Source: Bradyrhizobium sp. Ash2021
Lineage (GTDB): Bacteria; Pseudomonadota; Alphaproteobacteria; Rhizobiales; Xanthobacteraceae
Length of the DNA: 64,000 nucleotides
Direction of reading: 5' to 3'
Assembly: GCF_031202265.1 (NCBI RefSeq)
Contig: NZ_CP100604.1
Location: 62,001 to 126,000, forward strand
Position 1 is the stretch's first letter; every line of letters starts with the position of its first letter. A program made the position numbers and the translations under genes. Below, in pieces: positions 17,554-26,312 of the stretch. The notes below the pieces were generated by a model. It saw nothing but the letters and a program-made list of their open reading frames with translations, searched no databases and was not told the DNA's origin.

Positions 17554-18984
17554 ATGGCGAGCCTGACCATCCGCAAGCTCGACGAAGGCATCAAGACCTA
17601 CTTACGGCTTCGCTCCGCCAAGAACGGCCGCTCGGTCGAGGAAGAGGTCCGGGTCATCCTGCGCGAATATCTGGAAGGTAGTCCGGTGCAAGCCGACGCC
17701 GCGCTGGCTCCGGCCGAGGCTGCTTCGCCAGCTATCCGGCGCGCCAGCGAGACCGGCCAGGCCCGCGTCACGCTGATCATCGGCGGCGGCATCGCCGCCT
17801 ACAAGGCGCTGGACCTGATCCGGCGGCTCAAGGAGCGGCATATCGAGGTCCGCTGCGTGCTGACCAAGGCCGCGCAGCAATTCGTCACGCCGCTGGCGGC
17901 CAGCGCGCTGTCGCATGAGCGGGTCTATACCGATTTGTTCGATGCCGAGAGCGAGTTCGATGCCGGTCATATCCGCCTCGCGCGGGACTGCGACCTGATC
18001 GTGGTGGCGCCGGCGACCGCGGATCTGATGGCGAAGATGGCGCAGGGCCACGCCGACGACCTCGCCAGCGCCGTCCTGCTGGCGGCCAATAAGCCGATCC
18101 TGCTGGCGCCGGCGATGAACCCGCTGATGTGGAATAATCCCGCCACCCGCCGCAACGTGATGCAGCTGCGGCGCGACGGTGTCGCCACCGTCGGCCCCAA
18201 TGCCGGCGAGATGGCCGAAGCCGGCGAAGTCGGCGTCGGGCGGATGGCGGAGCCAACGGAAATCGCGGCTGCCGCCGAACACATTTTGCGCCCGCCGCAC
18301 CCGCGCCCGCTGGCCGGCAAGCGCGTGCTGATCACGGCAGGCCCGACGCACGAGCCGATCGATCCCGTGCGCTACATCGCCAACCGCTCTTCCGGCAAGC
18401 AGGGTTATGCGATTGCCGCGGCGGCGCAGGCCGCCGGCGCCGATGTCATCCTGATCTCGGGCCCGGTCGAACTGCGCGATCCGCCCGGCGTGACGGTCAT
18501 GCGCGTCGAGTCGGCGCGCGACATGCTGCATCGGGTGGAAGCCGCGCTCCCTGCGGATATCGCGATCTTCGCCGCCGCGGTCGCCGACTGGCGGGTCGCC
18601 AATGAAGGCGAGCAGAAACTGAAAAAGACTTCCGCCGGCATGCCGCCGCTGCAGCTGATCGAAAATCCCGACATTTTGGCGACGATTTCGAAGTTGCAGG
18701 ACAAGCGTCCGCCGCTGGTGATCGGGTTCGCGGCGGAGACCGAGCACCTGATCGACAACGCCAAGGCAAAAATCGCGCGCAAGGGCTGCGACTGGATCGT
18801 TGCCAATGATGTCTCGCCCGCAACCGGCGTGATGGGTGGCGACCGCAACACCGTCCACTTGCTCACGCGCGAGGGAGCGGATGCCGATAACATCAGCGTT
18901 GATTCCTGGCCTGTCATGACCAAGGAACAAGTCGCGACCAAATTGGTGGCGCGGATTGCTAAGACCGTGGAGAAAGCTTCGTGA
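17554..18984 (+). CDS. coaBC: RHH-CoaBC fusion: FitA-like DNA-binding domain + phosphopantothenoylcysteine synthase/decarboxylase
   Basis: Joins cysteine to 4'-phosphopantothenate (CoaB) and decarboxylates the product (CoaC), two steps of coenzyme A synthesis. Residues 1-42 ([20 protein letters not shown], then [16 protein letters not shown]) are a FitA/StbC-like ribbon-helix-helix. A linker runs to about 70. CoaC follows with [19 protein letters not shown] (catalytic His), APATADLMA and PAMNPLMW. CoaB starts near 250 ([37 protein letters not shown]). The Cys of the E. coli CoaC flap (ACGDIGPGRM) is Ala here ([10 protein letters not shown]). The stop overlaps the dut GTG. ATG 17554 has a CTGGAGG site and retains the RHH domain. 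Confidence 0.93.
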   Translation: MASLTIRKLDEGIKTYLRLRSAKNGRSVEEEVRVILREYLEGSPVQADAALAPAEAASPAIRRASETGQARVTLIIGGGIAAYKALDLIRRLKERHIEVRCVLTKAAQQFVTPLAASALSHERVYTDLFDAESEFDAGHIRLARDCDLIVVAPATADLMAKMAQGHADDLASAVLLAANKPILLAPAMNPLMWNNPATRRNVMQLRRDGVATVGPNAGEMAEAGEVGVGRMAEPTEIAAAAEHILRPPHPRPLAGKRVLITAGPTHEPIDPVRYIANRSSGKQGYAIAAAAQAAGADVILISGPVELRDPPGVTVMRVESARDMLHRVEAALPADIAIFAAAVADWRVANEGEQKLKKTSAGMPPLQLIENPDILATISKLQDKRPPLVIGFAAETEHLIDNAKAKIARKGCDWIVANDVSPATGVMGGDRNTVHLLTREGADADNISVDSWPVMTKEQVATKLVARIAKTVEKAS

Positions 18985-19439
18985 GTGCAACGATCAAGGT
19001 CGACATCAGGCAATTGCCGCACGGCGAGGGCATGGCGCTGCCAGCCTATCAGAGCGCGGACGCCGCAGGCCTCGACCTGCTGGCGGCCGTGCCCGCAGAG
19101 ACGCCCCTGATCCTCCCGCCGGGGAAATACGCGATGGTTCCGACCGGGCTGACGATCGCGCTGCCGCCGGGCTATGAGGCGCAGGTGCGGCCGCGCTCGG
19201 GCCTTGCCGCCAAGCATGGCGTCACCGTTTTGAATTCGCCGGGCACCGTGGACGCGGATTATCGCGGCGAGATCAACGTGCTGTTGATCAACCATGGCCA
19301 GGCGCCGTTTCCGATCCGGCGCGGCGAACGCATCGCCCAGCTGGTGATCGCGCCGGCCATGCAGGCGCAACTCGTTCTGGTAACTGCGCTTTCGGCAACC
19401 GACCGCGGCGGCGGCGGGTTTGGTTCGACCGGGCGCTGA
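18981..19439 (+). CDS. dut: Deoxyuridine 5'-triphosphate nucleotidohydrolase (dUTPase)
   Basis: Hydrolyses dUTP to dUMP, keeping uracil out of DNA and feeding dTMP synthesis. 152 residues with all five trimeric dUTPase motifs: [41 protein letters not shown] and the C-terminal arm [10 protein letters not shown]. It starts at GTG 18981 inside the coaBC stop (GTGA). The last eight codons reappear at 20624-20647, see findings. Confidence 0.97.
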   Translation: MSATIKVDIRQLPHGEGMALPAYQSADAAGLDLLAAVPAETPLILPPGKYAMVPTGLTIALPPGYEAQVRPRSGLAAKHGVTVLNSPGTVDADYRGEINVLLINHGQAPFPIRRGERIAQLVIAPAMQAQLVLVTALSATDRGGGGFGSTGR

Positions 19440-19502
19440 CATCCTTCCATCCGGCTTGATCTGACTTTCCCGGGCAGCCTCCCCGTGCGGCGATCGCGGT
19501 AG

Positions 19503-19691
19503 GCTCACACCAATGCCGTCGAAAACCTCGCGATCTTCGCACCCATCGTACTCACCGCGCATGTGCTCGGCATCTCGAACGCGGCAACGAAGGCGGCGGT
19601 CGTGGTATACTTCTTCGCGCGCCTGCTGCACTTCGTGGTCTATCCGGCAGGGCTGCCGGCGGCGCGCACGCATCCTGCGCTGGATCTGACG
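19503..19691 (+). pseudogene. MAPEG family protein remnant
   Basis: Reading AHTNAVENLAIFAPIVL, then AHVLGISN and FFARLLHFVVYPAGLP, this matches the C-terminal half of MAPEG-type small membrane proteins (TNAxENL, then Ar-x-lHfvvYpaGlp). A stop codon (TAG 19500-19502) directly precedes it, and the N-terminal half is missing. It is therefore a fragment rather than a working gene. Confidence 0.7.
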
Positions 19692-19747
19692 AAGATGGCC
19701 CGCCCTCGCAGGTACACGGGGCGGGTCACAACCAGGGAGAGCCCGAT

Positions 19748-20425
19748 ATGTCGAGTGAACTCATCAACGCCGACTTCGCGCAACGCGTCGTGATTGCGAC
19801 CGACACGATGCCGTGGGTTCCGTCGCCGCAGGCCGGCGTCGAACGGCGCATGCTCGATCGCGTCGGCGGCGAAGTCGCGCGCGCCACCTCGCTTGTGCGT
19901 TACGCGCCCGCCAGCAGCTTTCCCGCCCACGAGCACGCGCTCGGCGAAGAATTTCTGGTCCTCGGCGGCGTGTTTTCCGACGAGTATGGCGACTACGGCG
20001 AAGGCACCTATGTCCGCAACCCGCCGCGCAGCCGTCACACACCGCGAACCGCGCCCGGATGCACCATCCTGGTCAAGTTACGACAGATGCTGCCGACGGA
20101 AGCGCAGCGGGTCGTCATCGACACCAAAAACACGACGTGGAGAGCGCGCGATCCAGGCGGCCTTGAGCAACTGCCGCTACATGCGGCGTCCGACACCGGG
20201 GAATGCGTCGTGATCGAGCGGCTGGCGGCCGGCGCGCAGCCGGTCGAGATGGACTGTCCGGGCGGCGAGGAGATATTCATTTTGTCCGGCGACCTCCGTG
20301 ACGAGCACGGGAGCTACCGGGCCGGGACATGGATCAGGAATCCGGCTGGATTCCGGCGCCGTCTTGGATCAAACAACGGAGCGACATATTGGGCAAAGCG
20401 AGGTCACCTGCGCCCGATGCCGTGA
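19748..20425 (+). CDS. ChrR-like double cupin protein
   Basis: 225 residues with two cupin_7 (ChrR anti-sigma type) domains. The first (about 25-105) keeps the metal ligands in FPAHEHALGEEFLVL and RSRHTP. The second (about 130-215) has the same fold signature (GGEEIFILSGDLRDEHGSYRAGTWIRNP) but has lost the histidines. There is no zinc-binding anti-sigma domain in front and no ECF sigma gene nearby, so it is not a complete ChrR. The ribosome-binding site AGGGAG precedes ATG 19748. It sits between two gene fragments in a probable insert after dut. Function unknown. Confidence 0.8.
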   Translation: MSSELINADFAQRVVIATDTMPWVPSPQAGVERRMLDRVGGEVARATSLVRYAPASSFPAHEHALGEEFLVLGGVFSDEYGDYGEGTYVRNPPRSRHTPRTAPGCTILVKLRQMLPTEAQRVVIDTKNTTWRARDPGGLEQLPLHAASDTGECVVIERLAAGAQPVEMDCPGGEEIFILSGDLRDEHGSYRAGTWIRNPAGFRRRLGSNNGATYWAKRGHLRPMP

Positions 20426-20435
20426 CAGGGAAGCG

Positions 20436-20621
20436 ATGACGAATTCGGCGCCGAAGCAGCGATCAGACACCGCCGACAGATCCTCGATCGCGCCCAAGGT
20501 GGCGCGGTTCGTGTTTGGGGCGCTTCAGGGCGCGCTGCTGGTAAAACGGACCACCGACGATCCGTCCCAGTTCAGCGACGTCATCGCGGTGATGAAATTG
20601 CAGCTTGCCGCGCGTCGCTGA
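20436..20621 (+). pseudogene. TetR-family regulator, C-terminal remnant
   Basis: A 61-codon frame whose end (ARFVFGALQGALLVKRTTDD, then VIAVMKLQLAA) looks like the ligand-binding C-terminus of TetR-type repressors. The DNA-binding domain is missing. It may be translated from ATG 20436, but I read it as a leftover. The alternative is an unrelated small protein. Confidence 0.5.
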
Positions 20622-20623
20622 GC

Positions 20624-20647
20624 GGCGGATTCGGCTCGACCGGCCGC
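20624..20647 (+). pseudogene. Vestigial second copy of the dut 3' end
   Basis: Eight codons reading GGFGSTGR, identical in protein to the dUTPase C-terminal arm. It differs from the functional dut end only at third codon positions (5 of 24 bases). It lies 1.2 kb downstream of dut, just after the TetR remnant. Confidence 0.6.
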
Positions 20648-20842
20648 CAATGCCCGCAAAAAAGCGGATTCATTTTGAAATGATTCGCGCCGAATATCGT
20701 TTCACCGAGCATTTTTTCCCCGAGGGATTCACGTTCACGGTCTGGACTCTTACCCGCTGACTCCCGAAGGGGATATTGTTGCTCGATTCGTGCGCGGCGG
20801 GGGAGTACGCCGGGCGCAGATTCGTGCGTTCTGGGGCAAATC

Positions 20843-23362
20843 ATGTCGGGCGTAGTCGCGGCGATGCGTCGAACCCTGCTGTCGTGCACCTCACTGGCGC
20901 GCAACGGCCTGATTGTACTCGCCATGGCCTCTTCGGCGGCGCCGGAACCTGCCTTTGCCGGCGATTCCCTGCTCTCACAGGTGGTTTCGGCCTGGTTCGA
21001 CCTCAATCATCAGGAATTCGCGGTGCTGACGACGGCCCTGTCGCTGGTCGGCTTTTCCGTCGTGGCGGCGATCCTGCTGATGCGCACCCGCGTTCGCGCC
21101 ACCCAGACCGAAGTCCGGTTGCGCTCCGACATCGCCGAACTGCAAGTCCAGGCCGACCGGCTGCGCACGCTGCTGTTCGCCGAACCCCAGGTCCTGATTT
21201 CATGGGCCGCGGGTGACAACCGGCCCCAGATCAGCGGCGACACCTCGCTGCTGATCTCGCAGGACGCCCAGCAAAACTCGCCCCAGCGTATCCTGGCCTT
21301 TGGAACCTGGCTGCCGCCGGAACCGGCGCTGCAGATGGATCATGCCGTCGATGCGCTGCGCGAGGCCGGCGAAGGCTTTCTGCTCAACCTCTCGACCTCG
21401 AACGGCCGCGCGATCGAGGCCATGGGCCGCGCCATCGGTGGCCAGGCCATCATCAGGATACGCGAACTCGGGGGCTTGCGCCGGGAACTCGCCGAATCGA
21501 ATCTCCGCTACAGGACGCTGCAGGAAGAGACCGAACTGCTGCGCGATTTCGCCGCTGCCGCGCCCTGGCCGATTTGGGCCAAGAGCGCCCAGGGCGACCT
21601 GCGCTATGCCAACGCCGCCTATGTCCGGGCGACCGAGGGCACCAGCGTCGCGGACGCCATCCACCGCAACCTCGAGCTGCTCGAAAACGACCAGCGCGCC
21701 GAGATGAGCCGGGCGCTGAACGACAATACCAGTTTTTCCGCGCGATTCCCGATCGTGGTCGGCGGCGAGCGGCGCATCTACGACATCCGGGCGCTGAAGC
21801 TCGGCGGCGGCAGCGCCGGCATCGCGATCGATGCCAGCGAGGCGACCGCGTTGCGCGCCGCGCTGGAGCGGATGGCAGAGGCGCATCGCCGCACCCTCGA
21901 CCAGCTGTCGTCAGGCGTGGCGGTATTCGACGCGCAGCGGCGGCTCGCCTTCTACAACGAATCCTATCGGCGCCTGTGGGGCCTCGATCAGGCGTTTCTC
22001 GACTCCAATCCCGACGATTCGAGCGTGCTCGACCGGCTGCGTGCCGCGCGCAAGCTGCCGGAACAGCCGGACTTCCGGGCCTGGAAGGCGAAGCTGCACG
22101 AGGCCTATCGCGCCGTCGAATCCGAAACCTACACCTGGTTCCTGCCCGACGGCCGCGCCGTCACCGTCGTCACCACGCCGAACCTCGAAGGCGGCGTCAC
22201 CTATCTGTTCGACAATGTCACGGAAAGCCTCGATCTGGCGCGGCGGCTCGACGGATTGGCCCGCACCCAGCGCGAGACGCTCGACAATCTCAACGAAGCC
22301 GTCGCGGTGTTCGGCAGCAATGGCCGCGTGCAATTGTTCAATCCGGCTTTCTGCAAGATGTGGAAGCTGTCGCCCGAGGCGTTGCGCGAACAGCCGCATA
22401 TCGAGACCGTGGAAAGCTGGTGCAAGCCGCTGTTCGACAACGCGCTGACCTGGCGGACCCTGCGCGAGGCGATCACCGCGATCGAAAGCCGCGCCCAAGT
22501 GGCGCTGAAGCTGGAACGCAAGGACGGCAGTGTGCTCGACTGCACGACCATGCCGCTGCCCGACGGCGCCACCATGCTGACCTTCCAGGACATCTCCGAC
22601 ACCGAGAATGTCGAGCGCGCGCTGCGCGAGCGCAACGAAGCGCTCGAGGCCGCCGACCAGATGAAAGTGGATTTCGTCCACCACGTGTCCTACGAGCTGC
22701 GCGCGCCGCTCACCACCATCATCGGCTTCGCGCATTTCCTGAGCGACCCCTCCACCGGCCCACTGACGCCCAAGCAGGCCGAGTATCTCGACTACGTCAC
22801 CAAATCGACCAACGCGCTGCTCGCACTCACCAACAACATCCTCGACCTCGCCACCATCGATGCCGGCGCGATGAAGCTCGAACTCGGCCCGGTCAATATC
22901 GCAAAAGCCATCGAGGCCGCCGCCGAAGGCATTCAGGACCGGCTCGCGACCGATCGCATCGCGCTCAAGGTCGACATCGATCCCGAGATCGACGAATTCA
23001 CCGGCGACGAACGCCGCGTGGTGCAGGTGCTTTACAATCTGCTGGCCAACGCCGTCGGCTTCTCGCCGCATGATGCCGCCGTCACCATCAGCGCCAGGCG
23101 CGCCGATCACCGCGTCATTTTCACCGTGACCGATTCCGGCCCCGGCATCCCGGCGGACGTGAAAGACAAGGTGTTCGACTGGTTCGAGAGCCATACCGAC
23201 GGCTCGCGGCATCGCGGCGCCGGCCTCGGCCTGTCGCTGGTGCGCTCCTTTGTCGAACTGCACGGCGGCAAGGTGCGGGTCGATTCGGCGGTCGGCAAAG
23301 GCACGTCGGTGACGTGCGACTTTCCGATCGACCAGAACGCGCATCGCAACGCCGCCGAATGA
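20843..23362 (+). CDS. divL: DivL-type PAS sensor kinase with Tyr in place of the phospho-His
   Basis: 839-residue membrane sensor resembling DivL, the cell-cycle protein that controls the CckA-CtrA pathway in alphaproteobacteria. Residues ~50-80 hold a membrane segment (VLTTALSLVGFSVVAAILLM). At least two or three PAS-like domains follow (FAAAAPWPIWAKSAQGDLRY, SSGVAVFDAQRRLAFYN, NEAVAVFGSNGRVQLFN). The H-box reads HHVSYELRAPLTTIIGF: Tyr617 replaces the phospho-accepting His, the DivL hallmark. The ATPase domain is intact (YNLLANAV, DSGPGIP, RGAGLGLSLV). The stop overlaps the next start (ATGA). Confidence 0.9.
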   Translation: MSGVVAAMRRTLLSCTSLARNGLIVLAMASSAAPEPAFAGDSLLSQVVSAWFDLNHQEFAVLTTALSLVGFSVVAAILLMRTRVRATQTEVRLRSDIAELQVQADRLRTLLFAEPQVLISWAAGDNRPQISGDTSLLISQDAQQNSPQRILAFGTWLPPEPALQMDHAVDALREAGEGFLLNLSTSNGRAIEAMGRAIGGQAIIRIRELGGLRRELAESNLRYRTLQEETELLRDFAAAAPWPIWAKSAQGDLRYANAAYVRATEGTSVADAIHRNLELLENDQRAEMSRALNDNTSFSARFPIVVGGERRIYDIRALKLGGGSAGIAIDASEATALRAALERMAEAHRRTLDQLSSGVAVFDAQRRLAFYNESYRRLWGLDQAFLDSNPDDSSVLDRLRAARKLPEQPDFRAWKAKLHEAYRAVESETYTWFLPDGRAVTVVTTPNLEGGVTYLFDNVTESLDLARRLDGLARTQRETLDNLNEAVAVFGSNGRVQLFNPAFCKMWKLSPEALREQPHIETVESWCKPLFDNALTWRTLREAITAIESRAQVALKLERKDGSVLDCTTMPLPDGATMLTFQDISDTENVERALRERNEALEAADQMKVDFVHHVSYELRAPLTTIIGFAHFLSDPSTGPLTPKQAEYLDYVTKSTNALLALTNNILDLATIDAGAMKLELGPVNIAKAIEAAAEGIQDRLATDRIALKVDIDPEIDEFTGDERRVVQVLYNLLANAVGFSPHDAAVTISARRADHRVIFTVTDSGPGIPADVKDKVFDWFESHTDGSRHRGAGLGLSLVRSFVELHGGKVRVDSAVGKGTSVTCDFPIDQNAHRNAAE

Positions 23363-24882
23363 CCGAGCCCGCGACATTCTCGGTTGCGCTGGCGAACGAG
23401 ACGGCGACCGCGCATTTGATGGCCGACCTCGCCTTGCTGGTCGGCGCCGGTGACGTCATCACGCTCTCGGGCGATCTCGGCGCCGGCAAGACCGCGGCGG
23501 CGCGCGCGATGATCCGCTATCTCGCCGACGACGATGCGCTGGAGGTTCCAAGCCCGACCTTCACGCTGGCGCAAAGCTACGATCTCGCGCCGTTTCCGCT
23601 GATTCATGCCGATCTCTACCGCATCAACGATGCGAGCGAACTGGAAGAGATCGGGCTGTCGCCGCTGCCCGAGGGCACGCTGGCGCTGATCGAATGGCCG
23701 GAGCGCGCCCAGGGCGCGCTTCCCGACGACCGCATCGACATCGCCTTCAGCCACCGTCCGGCGTTCGGATCTTCCGCGCGGGCCGCTGAAATCACCGGCC
23801 ATGGCAAGGCGGCGGCACAGGTTGCACGGCTGAGCGCGCTGCGCATGTTTCTCGACGGCGCCGGTCATACGGACGCGAAGCGCCAGCGCATGCCCGGCGA
23901 CGCCTCGACGCGCTCCTATGCACGGCTGCTCCGCGACGATGGCACGGAGATCCTGATGAATTCGCCGCGGCGCCCGGACGGACCGGCGATCTATGGCGGC
24001 AAATCCTACAGCGCCGCGGTTCATCTCGCCGAAGACGTCAAGCCGTTCGTCGCCATCGCGGGCGGCCTGCGCGAACGCGGCTTCTCGGCACCTGCGATCC
24101 GGCACGCCGACCTCGATCAGGGCTTTCTGATCACCGAGGATTTCGGCAGCGACGGCATCGTCGAAGGCGATCCGCCGCGGCCGATCGCGGAGCGTTACGA
24201 GGCTGCGACCGACATGCTGGCGGCGCTGCATCGCGAGCGATTGCCGGACATCCTGCTGCTGACGCCACAAGAAACCTACCACATCCCGGTCTTCGACATC
24301 GACGCGTGGCTGGTCGAGGTCGGGCTGATGCTCGAATGGTACATGCCCGATCGCGGCACCGAGCCGACCCCGGATTTGCGCGCCGAATTCGTCGCGATGT
24401 GGCGCCAGCTGCTGGAAAAACCCGCTGCGGCGGCGAGGACCTGGGTGATGCGGGACTTCCATTCGCCCAACATCATCTGGCTCGGCGAGCGCGGCGGAAT
24501 ATTGCGGGTTGGAGTCATCGACTTCCAGGACACCGTGCTGGGACCAGCCGCCTACGACCTGGTATCGCTGCTGCAGGACGCGCGGATCGACGTCCCCGAG
24601 CAGCTCGAACTCGCGCTGTTGACCCGCTACATCAAGGCGCGGCGGATAGCCGACGAGAACTTCGATCCGGCCCACTTTGCCGAGCTTTACGCCATCATGT
24701 CGGCGCAGCGGAACACCCGCCTGCTCGGCACCTTCGCGCGGCTCAACCGGCGCGACGGCAAGCCGCACTATCTGCGTCACCAGCCCCGGATCTGGACCTA
24801 TTTGAACCGGTCGCTGGCTCACCCGGCCCTATCGGGCTTTCGCGCATGGTACGGCGCCAACGTCCCCCCGCCTGTTCCCTGA
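23359..24882 (+). CDS. tsaE: TsaE-AmgK fusion: t6A tRNA-modification ATPase joined to a sugar-1-kinase
   Basis: 507 residues from ATG 23359, overlapping the divL stop. Residues 1-150 are TsaE, the ATPase of the tRNA t6A37 complex (Walker A GDLGAGKT, 38-45; PSPTFTLAQSYD; HADLYRI; IEWPER). From about 155 an aminoglycoside-phosphotransferase fold follows, most like AmgK, the N-acetylmuramate/N-acetylglucosamine 1-kinase of cell-wall recycling (MPGDASTRSYARL, catalytic VMRDFHSPNI with D366, DFQD at 388-391). The next enzyme of that route, MurU, lies two genes downstream. The fusion has no internal stop or frameshift. Confidence 0.92.
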   Translation: MTEPATFSVALANETATAHLMADLALLVGAGDVITLSGDLGAGKTAAARAMIRYLADDDALEVPSPTFTLAQSYDLAPFPLIHADLYRINDASELEEIGLSPLPEGTLALIEWPERAQGALPDDRIDIAFSHRPAFGSSARAAEITGHGKAAAQVARLSALRMFLDGAGHTDAKRQRMPGDASTRSYARLLRDDGTEILMNSPRRPDGPAIYGGKSYSAAVHLAEDVKPFVAIAGGLRERGFSAPAIRHADLDQGFLITEDFGSDGIVEGDPPRPIAERYEAATDMLAALHRERLPDILLLTPQETYHIPVFDIDAWLVEVGLMLEWYMPDRGTEPTPDLRAEFVAMWRQLLEKPAAAARTWVMRDFHSPNIIWLGERGGILRVGVIDFQDTVLGPAAYDLVSLLQDARIDVPEQLELALLTRYIKARRIADENFDPAHFAELYAIMSAQRNTRLLGTFARLNRRDGKPHYLRHQPRIWTYLNRSLAHPALSGFRAWYGANVPPPVP

Positions 24883-24973
24883 TTTACCACTTGTTAGCCA
24901 GCCTGCCTTTAATCTGGGGCAGGCTGTGGTCCCCGTGCGGACGCGGCTTCCTTGGAAGCAGGAAAACACAACC

Positions 24974-25300
24974 ATGGCGGCTGCGGAACGGCGCAAGGGT
25001 GAGCGCGTCACATTTGAGCGCGGTTTCACGGCGCACATGATGGGCATCGACGGCACCTGGCGGCGCGACTGCGTGATGGAAGACGTCTCCGAGACCGGCG
25101 CCAAGCTCACGGTGGAGGGCTCCGTCGAGGGTCTGCACCTCAAGGAATTCTTCCTGCTGCTGTCGTCCACCGGCCTCGCCTACCGCCGCTGCGAGCTGGC
25201 CTGGGTCAATGGCGATCAGATCGGCGTCAATTTCCTGAAACAGGGCGACAAGAAGAAGAAAGCGGGCAAGCGCGGTGCGGAGCAGACCACGGAAGCCTGA
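24974..25300 (+). CDS. PilZ domain protein
   Basis: 108 residues and little more than one PilZ domain, the usual c-di-GMP receptor. Both binding motifs are present: R-x-x-x-R in RRKGERVTFERG and D-x-S-x-x-G in MEDVSETGAKL. A Lys/Arg-rich tail ends the protein. ATG 24974 follows AGGAAAACACAACC; an in-frame GTG at 24926 would add 16 unconserved residues. It separates the AmgK fusion from murU. Its partner is unknown. Confidence 0.87.
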   Translation: MAAAERRKGERVTFERGFTAHMMGIDGTWRRDCVMEDVSETGAKLTVEGSVEGLHLKEFFLLLSSTGLAYRRCELAWVNGDQIGVNFLKQGDKKKKAGKRGAEQTTEA

Positions 25301-25430
25301 ATTTTGTATCGCCGCCGCCGTCGTACGGCCGTCATGTCCGATGGCTATGGCCTCACAGTCGCTGGTTCAGCCGAATCACCGTGATATGATCCACTGCGCA
25401 CAGAATTAAACGGTTCGAGAAATCCCTCAA

Positions 25431-26153
25431 ATGTTAGTCACGCCTGCCAAAGCCATGGTCCTCGCCGCCGGTCTCGGCGTGCGCATGCGCCCCTTGACCG
25501 ACCATATGCCGAAACCGCTGATACCTGTCGCGGGCCAGCCGCTGCTCGACCACGTGCTGGACAAGCTCGCCGCCGCCGGCGTCACCGAAGCCGTGGTCAA
25601 CGTGCATTATCTGCCCGACCAGATCATCGAACACGTCGCCGCCCGCGCCCGGCCGCGCGTCATCATCTCCGATGAGCGCGACCTGGTGCTCGGCACCGGC
25701 GGCGCTGTGGTGAAGGCGCTGCCTTTGCTCGGTCCCGCCCCGTTCTTCCATGTCAATGCCGACACCATGTGGATCGACGGCGTGCGGCCCAATCTGGCGC
25801 GGCTCGCCGAAGCCTTCGATCCCGAACGCATGGATATCCTCTTGCTGATGGCGCCGACGACCAGCAGCATCGGCTATGCCGGCCGCGGCGACTATGCGAT
25901 GCTGGCGGATGGCGCACTGCGCAAGCGCAAAGAGCATCAGGTGGTGCCGTTCGTCTATGCGGGCGCTGCGATCATGTCGCCGTCGCTGTTTGCGGATGCG
26001 CCCAAAGGCGAGTTTTCGCTGACGAAGATGTTCGACCGCGCCAATGAGCAGGAACGGCTGTTCGGCCTGCGGCTGGACGGCGTGTGGATGCATGTCGGAA
26101 CCCCCGACGCGGTCCAGGCCGCGGAAGAGGCTTTTCTGGAAAGCGTGGCGTAA
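25431..26153 (+). CDS. murU: N-acetylmuramate alpha-1-phosphate uridylyltransferase (MurU-type)
   Basis: Nucleotidyltransferase of 240 residues that would make UDP-MurNAc from MurNAc-1-phosphate in peptidoglycan recycling, bypassing de novo (fosfomycin-sensitive) synthesis. N-terminal signature MVLAAGLGVRMRPLTDHMPKP with catalytic Lys (PKPLIPV), LGTGGAVVKALP, HVNADTMW, and a C-terminal WMHVGTPDAV. The MurU call rests on AmgK being encoded next door; without that it would be a generic sugar-1-phosphate nucleotidyltransferase. Confidence 0.9.
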   Translation: MLVTPAKAMVLAAGLGVRMRPLTDHMPKPLIPVAGQPLLDHVLDKLAAAGVTEAVVNVHYLPDQIIEHVAARARPRVIISDERDLVLGTGGAVVKALPLLGPAPFFHVNADTMWIDGVRPNLARLAEAFDPERMDILLLMAPTTSSIGYAGRGDYAMLADGALRKRKEHQVVPFVYAGAAIMSPSLFADAPKGEFSLTKMFDRANEQERLFGLRLDGVWMHVGTPDAVQAAEEAFLESVA

Positions 26154-26158
26154 TTCCC

Positions 26159-26242
26159 CGTCATTCCGGGATGCGCCGTAAGGCGCCGACCCGGAATCTC
26201 AAGATTCCGGGTTCGCGTCTTCGACGCGCCCCGGAATGACGG
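26159..26242. repeat. Palindromic repeat (CATTCCGGG family), copy 1
   Basis: It runs from CGTCATTCCGGG to CCCCGGAATGACGG with an inner inverted pair CCCGGAATCT / AGATTCCGGG. The right part GTTCGCGTCTTCGACG recurs at 55111-55126. Confidence 0.75.
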
Positions 26243-26312
26243 CGTAACACCAACACTCCCGCCTGTCTGCTACCCGTGCCATGATACGGCCCGATCCCGA
26301 ATCAGGAAGCCC

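Noticed and set aside
17600-17680. A toxin-antitoxin locus at the RHH domain
   Set aside because: No PIN/VapC-type toxin gene is nearby; the domain is fused in frame to CoaBC.
19440-20650. A prophage or integrative element after dut
   Set aside because: No integrase, phage or conjugation gene is visible; only a decayed 1.2-kb segment.
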